DNA of 24,229 nucleotides, taken from positions 1 to 24,229 of the forward strand of contig DASRFK010000223.1 in the NCBI GenBank assembly GCA_035651635.1. Reading direction: 5' to 3'. The position numbers were made by a program, and so were the translations under genes. Position 1 is the first letter of the stretch. Every line of letters starts with the position of its first letter. The stretch comes from JANXQE01 sp035651635. GTDB taxonomy: Bacteria > Verrucomicrobiota > Verrucomicrobiia > Limisphaerales > UBA8199. Below the pieces are notes generated by a model. It was not told where the DNA came from, did no database searches, and saw only the letters and a program-made list of their open reading frames with translations. This document shows positions 14,713 through 22,934 of this stretch, piece after piece.

Positions 14713-15619
14713 AAATCCGTTCGCGCCTATTCGCGGTGCCCTCCGCGAAGGGCACGAAACTGCGACAAAAATGCTGTAACACCGGCGAGGTGTTCCCCCG
14801 TCTCCAGGCCAGGACCGTTTGAACTGGCGGCAACCCCGCCGGCAACGCACGAAAGACCAGCCCCGGCCGCTTCACTTCGCCCATCGAGACCGTTGTGGGT
14901 GCGATGCCAAACCCGGCTGAGATCAGCCACATTTTGGTCTGAATATCGTTGGCGTACTGTACCGGCCGCGGCTGCGCACCTGCTTTAGCGCACTGTGCGA
15001 AAAACGGATCGTAATACCCGTGCTGGGCACTGGGATGGATCAAGACCAGTTCCTGTTTATCAAAGTCCTGCCACTCCAGATGTTTCTTGCGCGCTAGCGC
15101 ATGCCCCGCCGGCAGCGCCAGCACCTGGCGGGATTCCCCGACGAACTTGTAATCCAGTTCCGGGTGGCTCACCGGTGGCCGCAACAATCCCACATCGAGT
15201 TCCTGCTCGTGCAAGCGGCGTAGTTGTTCGGTGCTGGTCAGATCGAAGAGCGACAACTGGACGCCAGGGTAACGCTGCCGGAAGCGGCGCAAAATGCCCG
15301 CCAGCCAACCGCCCGCGACCGGAGCGATGATCCCCACGCGCAACGTGCCGGCCAGCCCGTGTTGAGCCTCTTGCGCGCGCTGTTCGGCCTGCGCCGAGGC
15401 CGCCAGCACCGCCCGGGCTTCTTCGAGGAAAACCCGGCCAGCGTGGGTCAACCTCACCGACCGCGTGGTCCGCTCCAGGAGCTTGACCCTTAACTCAGCC
15501 TCCAGTCGCTTGATTTGCGCGCTCAAGGGTGGTTGAGCCATGTGCAGTTTTTCTGCCGCGCCGCGGAAACTCAGTTGTTCGGCAACGGCGACAAAATAAC
15601 GGAGATGCCGCAATTCCAC
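14711..15619 (-). CDS. LysR-type transcriptional regulator of the divergent efflux operon
   Basis: This 302-residue protein has the standard LysR layout. The winged helix-turn-helix lies at 1-60 (MELRHLRYFVAVAEQLSF, AAEKLHMAQPPLSAQIKRLE, LLERTTRSVRLT), followed by a linker helix to about 90. The periplasmic-binding-protein-like effector domain spans 90-295 (TLRVGIIAPVAGGWLAGIL, ELDVGLLRPP, GFGIAPTTVSMG). It is of the BenM/CatR-like length. The start is GTG 15619; the ATG at 15623 is out of frame. It diverges from the RND operon with 81 bases between starts and a LysR-type palindrome at 15622-15644, so it most likely represses itself and controls the pump in response to a substrate. The extreme C-terminus is repeat-derived. 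Confidence 0.93.
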   Translation of the reverse strand: MELRHLRYFVAVAEQLSFRGAAEKLHMAQPPLSAQIKRLEAELRVKLLERTTRSVRLTHAGRVFLEEARAVLAASAQAEQRAQEAQHGLAGTLRVGIIAPVAGGWLAGILRRFRQRYPGVQLSLFDLTSTEQLRRLHEQELDVGLLRPPVSHPELDYKFVGESRQVLALPAGHALARKKHLEWQDFDKQELVLIHPSAQHGYYDPFFAQCAKAGAQPRPVQYANDIQTKMWLISAGFGIAPTTVSMGEVKRPGLVFRALPAGLPPVQTVLAWRRGNTSPVLQHFCRSFVPFAEGTANRRERI

Positions 15620-15621
15620 GC

Positions 15622-15644
15622 ATTGATACTAATCGAATATCAAT
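15622..15644. promoter_or_regulatory. LysR operator candidate (ATTGATA-N9-TATCAAT)
   Basis: Perfect 7-bp inverted arms ATTGATA (15622-15628) and TATCAAT (15638-15644) are separated by nine bases. The site contains the T-N11-A core of LysR-family sites. It starts only two bases upstream of the lysR GTG and lies 56 bases before the pump ATG. Bound regulator would cover the lysR ribosome-binding region, which suits autorepression, and would sit in the pump promoter region. Confidence 0.7.
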
Positions 15645-15700
15645 GGAGGGGCAAACTTGTATTAGCCCCGCTGCCGGGCCTGTGGCAATAATGCTGGCGC

Positions 15701-18700
15701 ATGTGGATCGTTCGTCTGGCGCTGCGCCGGCCCTACACTTTCGTAGTGGCTGCTTTGGTCCTTTTGTTGCTGACACCTTTGGTGCTGTGGCGCACGCCCA
15801 CGGACATTTTTCCATCCATAAACATCCCCGTGGTCAGCATTGTGTGGACCTACACCGGCCTGGACGCACAGGAGATCGAGCAACGCATCAACTACAATCA
15901 GGAACGATCCCTCACCACCACGGTCAACGATATCGAGCACATCGAGTCCAACGCCTACAACGGCATCGGCATCATCAAGGTCTACTTTCGCGAAGGCACC
16001 TCCGTGGATGCCGGGGTGGCCCAGGTGACCGCCATTTGCCAAACCATCATCCGGTCGCTGCCGCCGGGCACCACTCCGCCTCTGATCATTCGATATAGCG
16101 CCTCGACGGTGCCCATCCTGCAGTACAGCATCAGCAGCCCCAAGCTGTCCGAGCAGGAGATCTTCGATTACAGCGCCAACCAGATCCGCGTCGGCCTGGC
16201 CACGGTGCGCGGTGCGGCTATGCCCTGGCCTTACGGCGGCAAGACCCGTTTGGTGTCGGTCGACCTCGATTTGCCCGCGCTCAAAGCCAAAAATCTCGCG
16301 CCCATCGACGTCGTCAATGCCGTCAATGCGCAGAACCTGGTTTTTCCCAGCGGCACAGCCAAGATCGGCGGGACCGAGTACCCCGTCGAACTGAACACCA
16401 GCCCCAAAGTCATGAGCGAGTTAAATGACTTGCCGATCAAAACCGTCGACGGGGCAGTGATTCACTTGAGTGACGTGGCGCAGGTTCGGGATGGTTATCA
16501 ACCCCAACAGAACGTGGTTCGCAACGAAGGACTCCGGGGGGCATTGTTGACGATTTATAAGACTGGCGCCGCCTCGACCCTGGACGTGGTTAGCGGGATC
16601 AAGAAGGCCCTGCCCCAGGTGCTCAGCGGGTTGCCACCGGAGTTAAGCGTAAAGGAATTCTCCGACCAATCGGTTTTTGTGCGTTCGGCCATTAGCGGAG
16701 TGGTGCGGGAAGGCGTGATCGCGGCGGCCCTGACCGCGTTAATGATCCTGTTGTTCCTCGGTTCGTGGCGCAGCACGGTTATTATCGCTCTATCAATCCC
16801 GCTGTCGGTGCTGGCCTCCCTCGCCGTCCTCAGCGCTTTGGGCGAGACAATTAACCTCATGACGCTCGGCGGTTTGGCTTTGGCCGTCGGCATTCTGGTC
16901 GATGACGCCACTGTCGCCATCGAAAACATCCATCGGCATATGGCTTCCGGCAAAGCGCTCGAAGCGGCTATTTTGGACGGCGCCCAGGAAATCGCCATGC
17001 CGGCCTTCGTCTCGACGCTTTGCATTTGCATCGTCTTCGTGCCGATGTTCTTTCTGACCGGGGTCGCCCATTACCTCTTTGTGCCGCTGGCCGAGGCGGT
17101 CGTTTTCGCGATGCTGGCCAGCTATGTTATTTCGCGAACGCTCGTGCCCACGCTGGTCATGTGGTTTTATCGCAATGCCCAGCATTACGATGAGCCCGGC
17201 AATCACGCGGCGGCGGGATGGCGCCGGCCCTTCACGGCAATCCAGGCTGCCTTCGAACGGGGATTCGACCGCTTTCGCGAAGGCTACCGTTTGCTCCTGG
17301 GCGCTGTCCTTTATCATCGGGTTATTTTCGGCCTGCTGTTCCTGGCCTTTTGCGTCGGTTCGATGCTTTTGGTGCCCCAATTGGGCCAGGACTTTTTCCC
17401 CTCGGTGGACGCCGGTCAATTCCGACTGCACGTGCGGACGCGCAGTGGAACGCGAATTGAGGAAACCGCCAAACTCGTCGACCAGGTCGAAGCCGAAATT
17501 CGCAAGGAAATACCGGGCCAAGAATTTCGCGGGATGCTCGACAATATCGGGATACCGGCCTCGAGCATTAACCTGACCTACAATGACAGTGGCTTGTTGG
17601 GAACCGGCGACGCCGACATTCTGGTTTCCTTGAAACCCGAGCACCGCCCCACCAGTGACTACATAAACCGCTTGCGTCGCCAGCTGTCCCAAGCGTTTCC
17701 AGGCACAACCTTCTATTTTCTGCCGGCGGATATTGTCAGCCAATCGATCAATTTCGGTTTGCCCGCGCCCTTCGATATTCAGGTCGTCGGACGTGACCAG
17801 ACTAAAAATCGCGAGATCGCGGGCCGGTTGGCGGAAAAGATTCGGCAGGTGCCCGGGGCCGTTGACGTACGCGTGCAGCAACCCGGTGATTTACCAAAAC
17901 TGGACTTCACCATCGATCGGACCAAGGCTTCGGAAATGGGACTATCCGAAAAAGACGTTGCCAATTCGGTGCTGCTTAGCTTAAGCGGCAGCGGGCAGGT
18001 GCAACCGGTGTTTTGGATGAACCCGGCCAACGGGATTCAGTACCTCGTAAATATTCGCGTGCCGGAGCATCGCATGGATTCGCTTTCGGCTTTGAATTCA
18101 ATACCTGTCAACGCAAGCACGCCCGGGCAGGGAGATGTGCAATTGCTGGCGAACCTGGCCACGTTTCATCGCACGGTTGGGCCGCCGGTCATTTCCCATT
18201 ACAACATTATTCCAGTCATCGATGTGTACGGCGGCGTCAGCGGGCGCGATCTGGGCGGCGTGCTGGCCGATCTGAAGCCCCTTATTGCGCAGGCCGAGAG
18301 TGAATTGCCCCACGGCACCTTCATCACGTTGCGCGGCCAGGCCCAGACCATGCATTCGAGCTTCGTGGGGCTCGGGATTGGTTTGGTGATGGCCATGGTC
18401 CTGATTTACCTGCTCCTGGTGGTCAATTTTCAGAGCTGGCTGGACCCCTTTATCATCATCACCGCTTTGCCCGGCGCGCTGGCGGGCGTCGCCTGGGCCT
18501 TGCACGTGACGCTTACCAGCCTGAGCGTGCCCGCACTCATGGGCGCCATCATGAGCCTGGGAGTTGCCACCGCCAACTCTGTCCTGGTGGTTACTTTCGC
18601 TCGCGCCGCACTGCAACAAGGCCAGGATCCGCTCAGCGCCGCCTGGGACGCCGGAGTGAGCCGCTTGCGTCCCGTTCTCATGACGGCAGCCGCAATGGTT

Positions 18701-18913
18701 ATCGGAATGTTCCCGATGGCCTTGTCATTGGGGGAGGGCGGCGAGCAAAACGCACCGCTCGGGCGTGCTGTGATTGGCGGGCTGGTGCTGGCCACCATCG
18801 CCACTCTGTTCTTTGTGCCGGTCGTCTTCAGCCTGCTTCACCGCCCGGCCCCCGTTACCAACGACAACCTCCAGTTTTCGGGAACCGATGGTTTGAGCCC
18901 GACGATTGCTTAA
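15701..18913 (+). CDS. RND efflux pump, inner-membrane transporter (HAE-1-like)
   Basis: This 1070-residue proton-driven pump of the AcrB superfamily exports drugs or other hydrophobic compounds from the periplasm and membrane. It starts MWIVRLALRRPYTFVV and shows RTPTDIFPSINIPVVSIVW, a first porter loop, and TM2-6 including GGLALAVGILVDDATVAIEN with the proton-relay pair D401/D402. The second repeat has QLGQDFFPSVDAGQFRLHVR and TM8-12 ending SLLHR. The arginine motif RLRPVLMTAAAM in TM11 is kept. The TM10 lysine of AcrB (K940 in GLSAKNAIL) is replaced: here the motif is GVATANSVL with Ala958. The gene is first in a three-gene operon, with 12 bases to the adaptor. There is no Shine-Dalgarno site. 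Substrate cannot be told from sequence; HME metal motifs are absent. Confidence 0.95.
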   Translation: MWIVRLALRRPYTFVVAALVLLLLTPLVLWRTPTDIFPSINIPVVSIVWTYTGLDAQEIEQRINYNQERSLTTTVNDIEHIESNAYNGIGIIKVYFREGTSVDAGVAQVTAICQTIIRSLPPGTTPPLIIRYSASTVPILQYSISSPKLSEQEIFDYSANQIRVGLATVRGAAMPWPYGGKTRLVSVDLDLPALKAKNLAPIDVVNAVNAQNLVFPSGTAKIGGTEYPVELNTSPKVMSELNDLPIKTVDGAVIHLSDVAQVRDGYQPQQNVVRNEGLRGALLTIYKTGAASTLDVVSGIKKALPQVLSGLPPELSVKEFSDQSVFVRSAISGVVREGVIAAALTALMILLFLGSWRSTVIIALSIPLSVLASLAVLSALGETINLMTLGGLALAVGILVDDATVAIENIHRHMASGKALEAAILDGAQEIAMPAFVSTLCICIVFVPMFFLTGVAHYLFVPLAEAVVFAMLASYVISRTLVPTLVMWFYRNAQHYDEPGNHAAAGWRRPFTAIQAAFERGFDRFREGYRLLLGAVLYHRVIFGLLFLAFCVGSMLLVPQLGQDFFPSVDAGQFRLHVRTRSGTRIEETAKLVDQVEAEIRKEIPGQEFRGMLDNIGIPASSINLTYNDSGLLGTGDADILVSLKPEHRPTSDYINRLRRQLSQAFPGTTFYFLPADIVSQSINFGLPAPFDIQVVGRDQTKNREIAGRLAEKIRQVPGAVDVRVQQPGDLPKLDFTIDRTKASEMGLSEKDVANSVLLSLSGSGQVQPVFWMNPANGIQYLVNIRVPEHRMDSLSALNSIPVNASTPGQGDVQLLANLATFHRTVGPPVISHYNIIPVIDVYGGVSGRDLGGVLADLKPLIAQAESELPHGTFITLRGQAQTMHSSFVGLGIGLVMAMVLIYLLLVVNFQSWLDPFIIITALPGALAGVAWALHVTLTSLSVPALMGAIMSLGVATANSVLVVTFARAALQQGQDPLSAAWDAGVSRLRPVLMTAAAMVIGMFPMALSLGEGGEQNAPLGRAVIGGLVLATIATLFFVPVVFSLLHRPAPVTNDNLQFSGTDGLSPTIA

Positions 18914-18925
18914 TCAGCTACTCTC

Positions 18926-20137
18926 ATGAACGATACAGTGATGAAACCGGTCCCATCCACTCCGCGCGCCATTTCCGTTTCGGAAGCGGCAGCCAGTTCG
19001 GGCGCCCGGTTGCGCAACGCCGGCATCCTGGCGCTTATCCTGGTAATGATCGGCGCCATCGTCGGCTTGGTGCCGCGCTGGCGTCAGCGCACCGTTCTAC
19101 GCGCCGAAACCCAGGAACTCGCGGTGCCGACTGTCGCCGTCGTTTACCCCGCGCCCGGAAAAGCCGCGGCTGGCTTGAGCCTTCCTGCCGAGGTAAAGCC
19201 GTTTTTGGATGCCCCGATCTACGCCCGATCGAGTGGCTATCTGACCAATTGGTTTGTCGATATCGGCGGACAAGTTAAAGAAGGCGATCTCCTGGCTGAG
19301 ATCGACGCGCCCGAACTTCGCCAGGAGTTGGTGCGTTCCAAAGCCGAGCTGGTCCAGTCCGAAGCCGCCCTGGCCCTCGCCAAAATCACCGCCGATCGCT
19401 GGACCGAATTACTCAAGACCGCCAGCGTGAGCGAGCAGGAAGCCGCTGAAAAGAAGGCTGATTTCGAGCTCAAATCCGCCAACGTTGCCGCCGCCCACGC
19501 TACCGTTCATCGCTTGGAGGAACTGCAATCCTTCTCTCATGTCCGAGCGCCATTCTCCGGCACGATCACTGCCCGTGGCATCGACATTGGCCAACTCATC
19601 GTCGCCGGCAGCAGCAAGGAATTATTCCATCTGACCCAGACCAGCACCCTGCGCGTATACGTGCACGTCCCGCAAATGGCCGCGCGCGCAATTGCTCCCG
19701 GGCAAACGGCGGAGCTGACCGTTCCCGAAATGCCGGGTCGCATTTTCCCCGCCAGGGTGGTGCGCACTTCCGGCGCTATGAATGCTGAGTCGCGCACCTT
19801 GTTGGTCGAACTCCAGGTGGATAATTCAAAAAATGAAATCCTCGCCGGGACCTATGCCCAGGTGCAGTTTACCCAGGCAAACGTCGACCCGGGGCTGACG
19901 TTGCCCGCTAATACGCTGGTGTTCCGCTCCGAAGGCACGCAAGTGGGCGTCGTCGGAACCGACGGGAAGGTCGAGTTGCGCCACGTCGCTCTGGGTCGCG
20001 ACTTCGGCTCGATGATCGAGATCATCAATGGCGTGGGCCCCCAGGACCGAGTGATACTCAATCCCTCCGATTCGCTGGTCAGCGGTACGACCGTGCATGT
20101 TGCCAAGGCCGATTCCGAAGGCCTCACTCAAAAGTGA
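18926..20137 (+). CDS. RND efflux periplasmic adaptor (HlyD/MFP family)
   Basis: This 403-residue protein has one N-terminal membrane segment at about 31-49 (ILALILVMIGAIVGLV). The lipoyl halves are SLPAEVKPFLDAPIYARSSGYLTN with DIGGQVKEGDLLAEIDAPEL, and FSHVRAPFSGTITARGIDIGQLI. An alpha-helical hairpin lies between them (about 135-200), followed by a beta barrel (LRVYVHVPQMAARAI, LPANTLVFRSEGTQVGVV) and a membrane-proximal domain. It bridges the pump and the outer-membrane channel. There is no lipobox, so the anchor is the uncleaved helix. ATG 18926 was chosen; ATG 18941 is also in frame. Its TGA overlaps a GTG (20134) that opens the longer frame of the next gene. Confidence 0.93.
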   Translation: MNDTVMKPVPSTPRAISVSEAAASSGARLRNAGILALILVMIGAIVGLVPRWRQRTVLRAETQELAVPTVAVVYPAPGKAAAGLSLPAEVKPFLDAPIYARSSGYLTNWFVDIGGQVKEGDLLAEIDAPELRQELVRSKAELVQSEAALALAKITADRWTELLKTASVSEQEAAEKKADFELKSANVAAAHATVHRLEELQSFSHVRAPFSGTITARGIDIGQLIVAGSSKELFHLTQTSTLRVYVHVPQMAARAIAPGQTAELTVPEMPGRIFPARVVRTSGAMNAESRTLLVELQVDNSKNEILAGTYAQVQFTQANVDPGLTLPANTLVFRSEGTQVGVVGTDGKVELRHVALGRDFGSMIEIINGVGPQDRVILNPSDSLVSGTTVHVAKADSEGLTQK

Positions 20138-20156
20138 TGTGCAGCGTGGCATACCC

Positions 20157-20225
20157 GGGAGCGACGGCGTCTTGCCGGCGAGTTCCTGCTCCAAGACATC
20201 GGAGCGGCGACATGCCGGTGCTCCC
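20157..20225. repeat. Imperfect long inverted repeat between adaptor and OMF genes
   Basis: GGGAGCGACGGCGTCTTGCC at 20157 onward and the complement of the bases ending 20225 (GGGAGCACCGGCATGTCGCC) align over about 23 positions with roughly 75% identity. This gives a hairpin with a loop of about 23 bases. It looks like another intergenic palindromic repeat inserted inside the operon. It supplies most of the unlikely N-terminal residues of the long OMF frame. Confidence 0.55.
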
Positions 20226-20283
20226 AGTCGGCCTTTACGGAGCCGGCTTCCATGCGGATTTCCTCAGGCGAACCGCGCCCCGC

Positions 20284-21738
20284 ATGGCCGACAGCCTGGT
20301 CCTTCTGCTGCTGATTTCACTCCTGCTGGCGGGTTGCAAAGTGGGCCCCGACTACCACCGTCCCAATCCGCTTGGAACGAACGCAACTCCTGCTGCTTTC
20401 TCGACGATGGTGGAAACCAACCTTGCGGAGTGGAAATCCGCCACGCCGGCGGCACATCTGCCGCGCGGCTCATGGTGGCAGATCTTCGAAGAACCCGAGT
20501 TGGCCCGCCTCGAGACGGTGGCCCTTGCCAATAGCCCTGAACTCGCCGGCGCCCTGGCCAGGTTCGAGCAAGCCCGCGCCCAAATTAACGTCGCGCGTTC
20601 CGGCCTGTTTCCGCAGTTCGACGCCCTCCCTTCTTATAATTGGCAGCGCACCAGTTTCAACGAGCCGGACAGCGGACGCGCTGCGGGCGTCGCGCGTACC
20701 TACAGCACCTTCACAATGCCCTTGCAGGCAGGATGGGAACTGGATCTGTGGGGGCGGGTGCGGCGCCAGGTCGAATCGGCTCGCGCCACCTTCTCGGCCA
20801 GCGCGGATGACCTCGAGTCAGCCAGGCTCGCCTTACAGGCGGAACTCGCGATCGACTATTTTACCTTGCGCGCTTTGGAGCGTGAGTATGACGTGGTGGG
20901 CCGCACGACCGATACCTTTCAACGTTCTCTCGAATTGACAGTCAATCGCCGCAAAGGCGGTGTCGCAACCGATTTTGACGTTTCCCTGGCCGAAACCCAA
21001 CTTCGAACCGCCGAAGCCGAACTGCCCGCCCTGCGGCTCCAACGAACCCGTCTGCTCAATGCGATCGCCTCCCTTTGTGGCCAGCCCGCAACCGGGTTTA
21101 GCATCGCTGTCTCAGCCGCGCCCCAGGCCGCGGACCCTCTGGTTCCCGCAGGAGTTCCTAGTGAATTGCTGGAGCGGCGACCCGATGTGGCGGCAGCCGA
21201 ACAACGGATGGCCTCCGCCAATGCGCAGGTGGGTGTCGCTCAAAGCGCCTTCTACCCACGCATTCGCTTTGATGGTTTGGCTGGGTTCCAATCCATCAGC
21301 GCTTCGACCTGGTTCGATTGGCCGAGCCGGTTTTGGTCGGTCGGTCCGTCTCTGGACCTTCCGCTCTTCACCGGAGGCAGGAATCGCGCGCAATTGGCAC
21401 TCTCCAAGGCGGCTTACGACGAAACGGTGGCGGCTTATCGCCAAACTGTTTTAGGCGCTTTTCAGGAAGTGGAAGATCAACTCGCCGCACAACAAGACCT
21501 CAAAACACAAATCCTGGCGGAAAACGCTGCCTTAGCCGCAGCCCAGCGTACCGTTGACATCGCCAACAACCGTTATAAAGCGGGTTTGGTGACTTATCTT
21601 GAAGTAGCCACCGCCCAAGGCTCCGCTCTGGCTTTAGAACGCACCCTCGTGCAACTCCAGGGCCAAAAACTCGTTGCCACGGTTGGCCTGATCAAGGCCA
21701 TCGGCGGTGGCTGGCAAGCCGAACGCGTCCAGCATTAG
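20284..21738 (+). CDS. Outer-membrane efflux channel, TolC/NodT-type lipoprotein
   Basis: From ATG 20284 the protein has 484 residues and begins MADSLVLLLLISLLLAGC, a lipoprotein signal with lipobox LAGC, directly followed by KVGPDYHRP, the usual start of NodT-type factors. The body has two OEP repeats (SWWQIFEEPELARLETVALANSPEL, ARAQINVARSGLFPQ, LDLWGRVRRQVESARA; SELLERRPDVAAAEQRMASANAQVGVAQSAFYPRI, SLDLPLFTGGRNRAQL, NNRYKAGLVTYLEVATAQ). The frame is open back to GTG 20134, which overlaps the adaptor stop, but those 50 residues come from a repeat and precede the signal, so they are rejected. It completes the tripartite pump. Confidence 0.92.
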   Translation: MADSLVLLLLISLLLAGCKVGPDYHRPNPLGTNATPAAFSTMVETNLAEWKSATPAAHLPRGSWWQIFEEPELARLETVALANSPELAGALARFEQARAQINVARSGLFPQFDALPSYNWQRTSFNEPDSGRAAGVARTYSTFTMPLQAGWELDLWGRVRRQVESARATFSASADDLESARLALQAELAIDYFTLRALEREYDVVGRTTDTFQRSLELTVNRRKGGVATDFDVSLAETQLRTAEAELPALRLQRTRLLNAIASLCGQPATGFSIAVSAAPQAADPLVPAGVPSELLERRPDVAAAEQRMASANAQVGVAQSAFYPRIRFDGLAGFQSISASTWFDWPSRFWSVGPSLDLPLFTGGRNRAQLALSKAAYDETVAAYRQTVLGAFQEVEDQLAAQQDLKTQILAENAALAAAQRTVDIANNRYKAGLVTYLEVATAQGSALALERTLVQLQGQKLVATVGLIKAIGGGWQAERVQH

Positions 21739-21801
21739 GAGCCGTGCAACTATCGGTTTGGTGGCGTTCTCCTAATAACATGGTTTCCCTACTTGCGGTT
21801 G

Positions 21802-21905
21802 AAATCCGAACTCCGAAGGCCGAAACTCGAAAGAAGGCCGAAGCCCGCGCTAACCCTTAGGTTCGGGTTTCGGTTTTCGGGTTTCGGCCTTCGGAGTTCG
21901 GATTT
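21802..21905. repeat. Large inverted repeat downstream of the efflux operon
   Basis: AAATCCGAACTCCGAAGGCC plus GAAAC at 21802-21826 is matched perfectly by its complement at 21881-21905. The pairing continues six more bases with one mismatch, giving arms of about 31 bp around a loop of about 42. It lies in the 242-base gap between the convergent efflux and sugar-isomerase genes. The plus-strand 3' arm ends in GGATTTTGAG, so it could end operon transcription. The loop contains further TTCGGG/CCGAA units, as if built by expansion of a small motif. Confidence 0.9.
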
Positions 21906-21980
21906 TGAGAGAGGTCAAGTTGGCCGTGTCCGCACAATCGCTTACAACCTGATAATCTGACAAAGTTCCGCCACTCCCCC

Positions 21981-22934
21981 TTACACCCCAAACACCTTCC
22001 GCACAAATTCGCGGCTTCTTCGATGGTTTTCGATGACCGATCGCGTCACCTTTGTTCCGGACTCCAACGCCAACTCGACGGAGTACCGGCGCGCCAGACC
22101 GTGCTCTTTGGCATATTGTGCGACCGCGTTGTAATCGACATCACCCGTATCGAGGTCTTCCCACCAGATCCCATCGCGGCTTTGGCGCAAATGCCAGGTG
22201 ACTACCCTCTCTCCGTATTGGCGTAAAGCGTCGAGCGGCTTCACTCCACCTTTCCAAACCCAATGAACGTCGTAGCACCACCCGACCACATCCGGTTTGG
22301 TGTGATCGAAGTCGTAATGAAATTCTCGCGCTTGGTTGGCCATTTCCGGCATGTGCTGGTGGACTCCCAGTTTCATGCCCAGGGCGTTCAAACCTTCCCC
22401 CAGATCACTTAATGCCGATGCCTGGGTCTTCAACTCTTCATCCGTCTTCTCACGCCCGATCGGATCGGCGTTGCAGCTGATGACCCGAAAACCGGCCGCT
22501 CCGGCTACTTTGGCCGAAGCCAGCACTTTGGCCACAACGTCTTTGACTTTCTCCGACTCATGCAGCCGCGCTCCGGTATACAAGCTGACGGGTTGCAAAC
22601 CTTTCGACCGTAGTTGCTCGGCAAACCGGCCGTTTTGGTCCGGTTGGTTTACGTCCAGGTAATACTCCAGGTAATCGTAACCGGTGTCGCGCAGGGCCGA
22701 AATCACTTCCGGAAGTTCGAGTTTTTTTTGATCGCGTTCGGCGTACTGACCCCAGCCGTACACGTTTGAGCCGACCAGCGCTTTTCCTTGTGCGGCGCTC
22801 GAACCTTCGGATGCCGCCGTCATCGATACCAACGGCACCAGCGCGCCTCCAGCGACCATGGTGGCGGTTCTGCCAATGAAATCGCGCCGGGAATATTTTG
22901 AGCCTGGGCGGTGTGAAAACCTTTGGGAGTTCAT
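21981..22934 (-). CDS. Tat-exported xylose-isomerase-like sugar phosphate isomerase/epimerase
   Basis: This 317-residue protein has a twin-arginine signal (YSRRDFIGRTATMVAGGALVPLV) at about 14-37. The AP-endonuclease-2/xylose-isomerase TIM barrel follows: ISALRDTGYDYLEYYLD, AGAAGFRVISCNADP, LGVHQHMPEMA, WCYDVHWVWKGG with candidate metal ligands Asp and His, VVTWHLRQSRDG, and VELALESG. The family interconverts or epimerises sugars, and many members in this phylum are exported and used in sugar catabolism. The exact substrate is unknown. The ATG (22934) directly follows the TGA of the upstream aldo/keto reductase gene (TGA|ATG), so both are made from one transcript and may act on the same sugar. 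Confidence 0.88.
   Translation of the reverse strand: MNSQRFSHRPGSKYSRRDFIGRTATMVAGGALVPLVSMTAASEGSSAAQGKALVGSNVYGWGQYAERDQKKLELPEVISALRDTGYDYLEYYLDVNQPDQNGRFAEQLRSKGLQPVSLYTGARLHESEKVKDVVAKVLASAKVAGAAGFRVISCNADPIGREKTDEELKTQASALSDLGEGLNALGMKLGVHQHMPEMANQAREFHYDFDHTKPDVVGWCYDVHWVWKGGVKPLDALRQYGERVVTWHLRQSRDGIWWEDLDTGDVDYNAVAQYAKEHGLARRYSVELALESGTKVTRSVIENHRRSREFVRKVFGV

Noticed and set aside
20134..20283. Longer OMF start (GTG overlapping the adaptor stop)
   Set aside because: The 50 extra residues come largely from an inverted repeat and would bury the lipoprotein signal.
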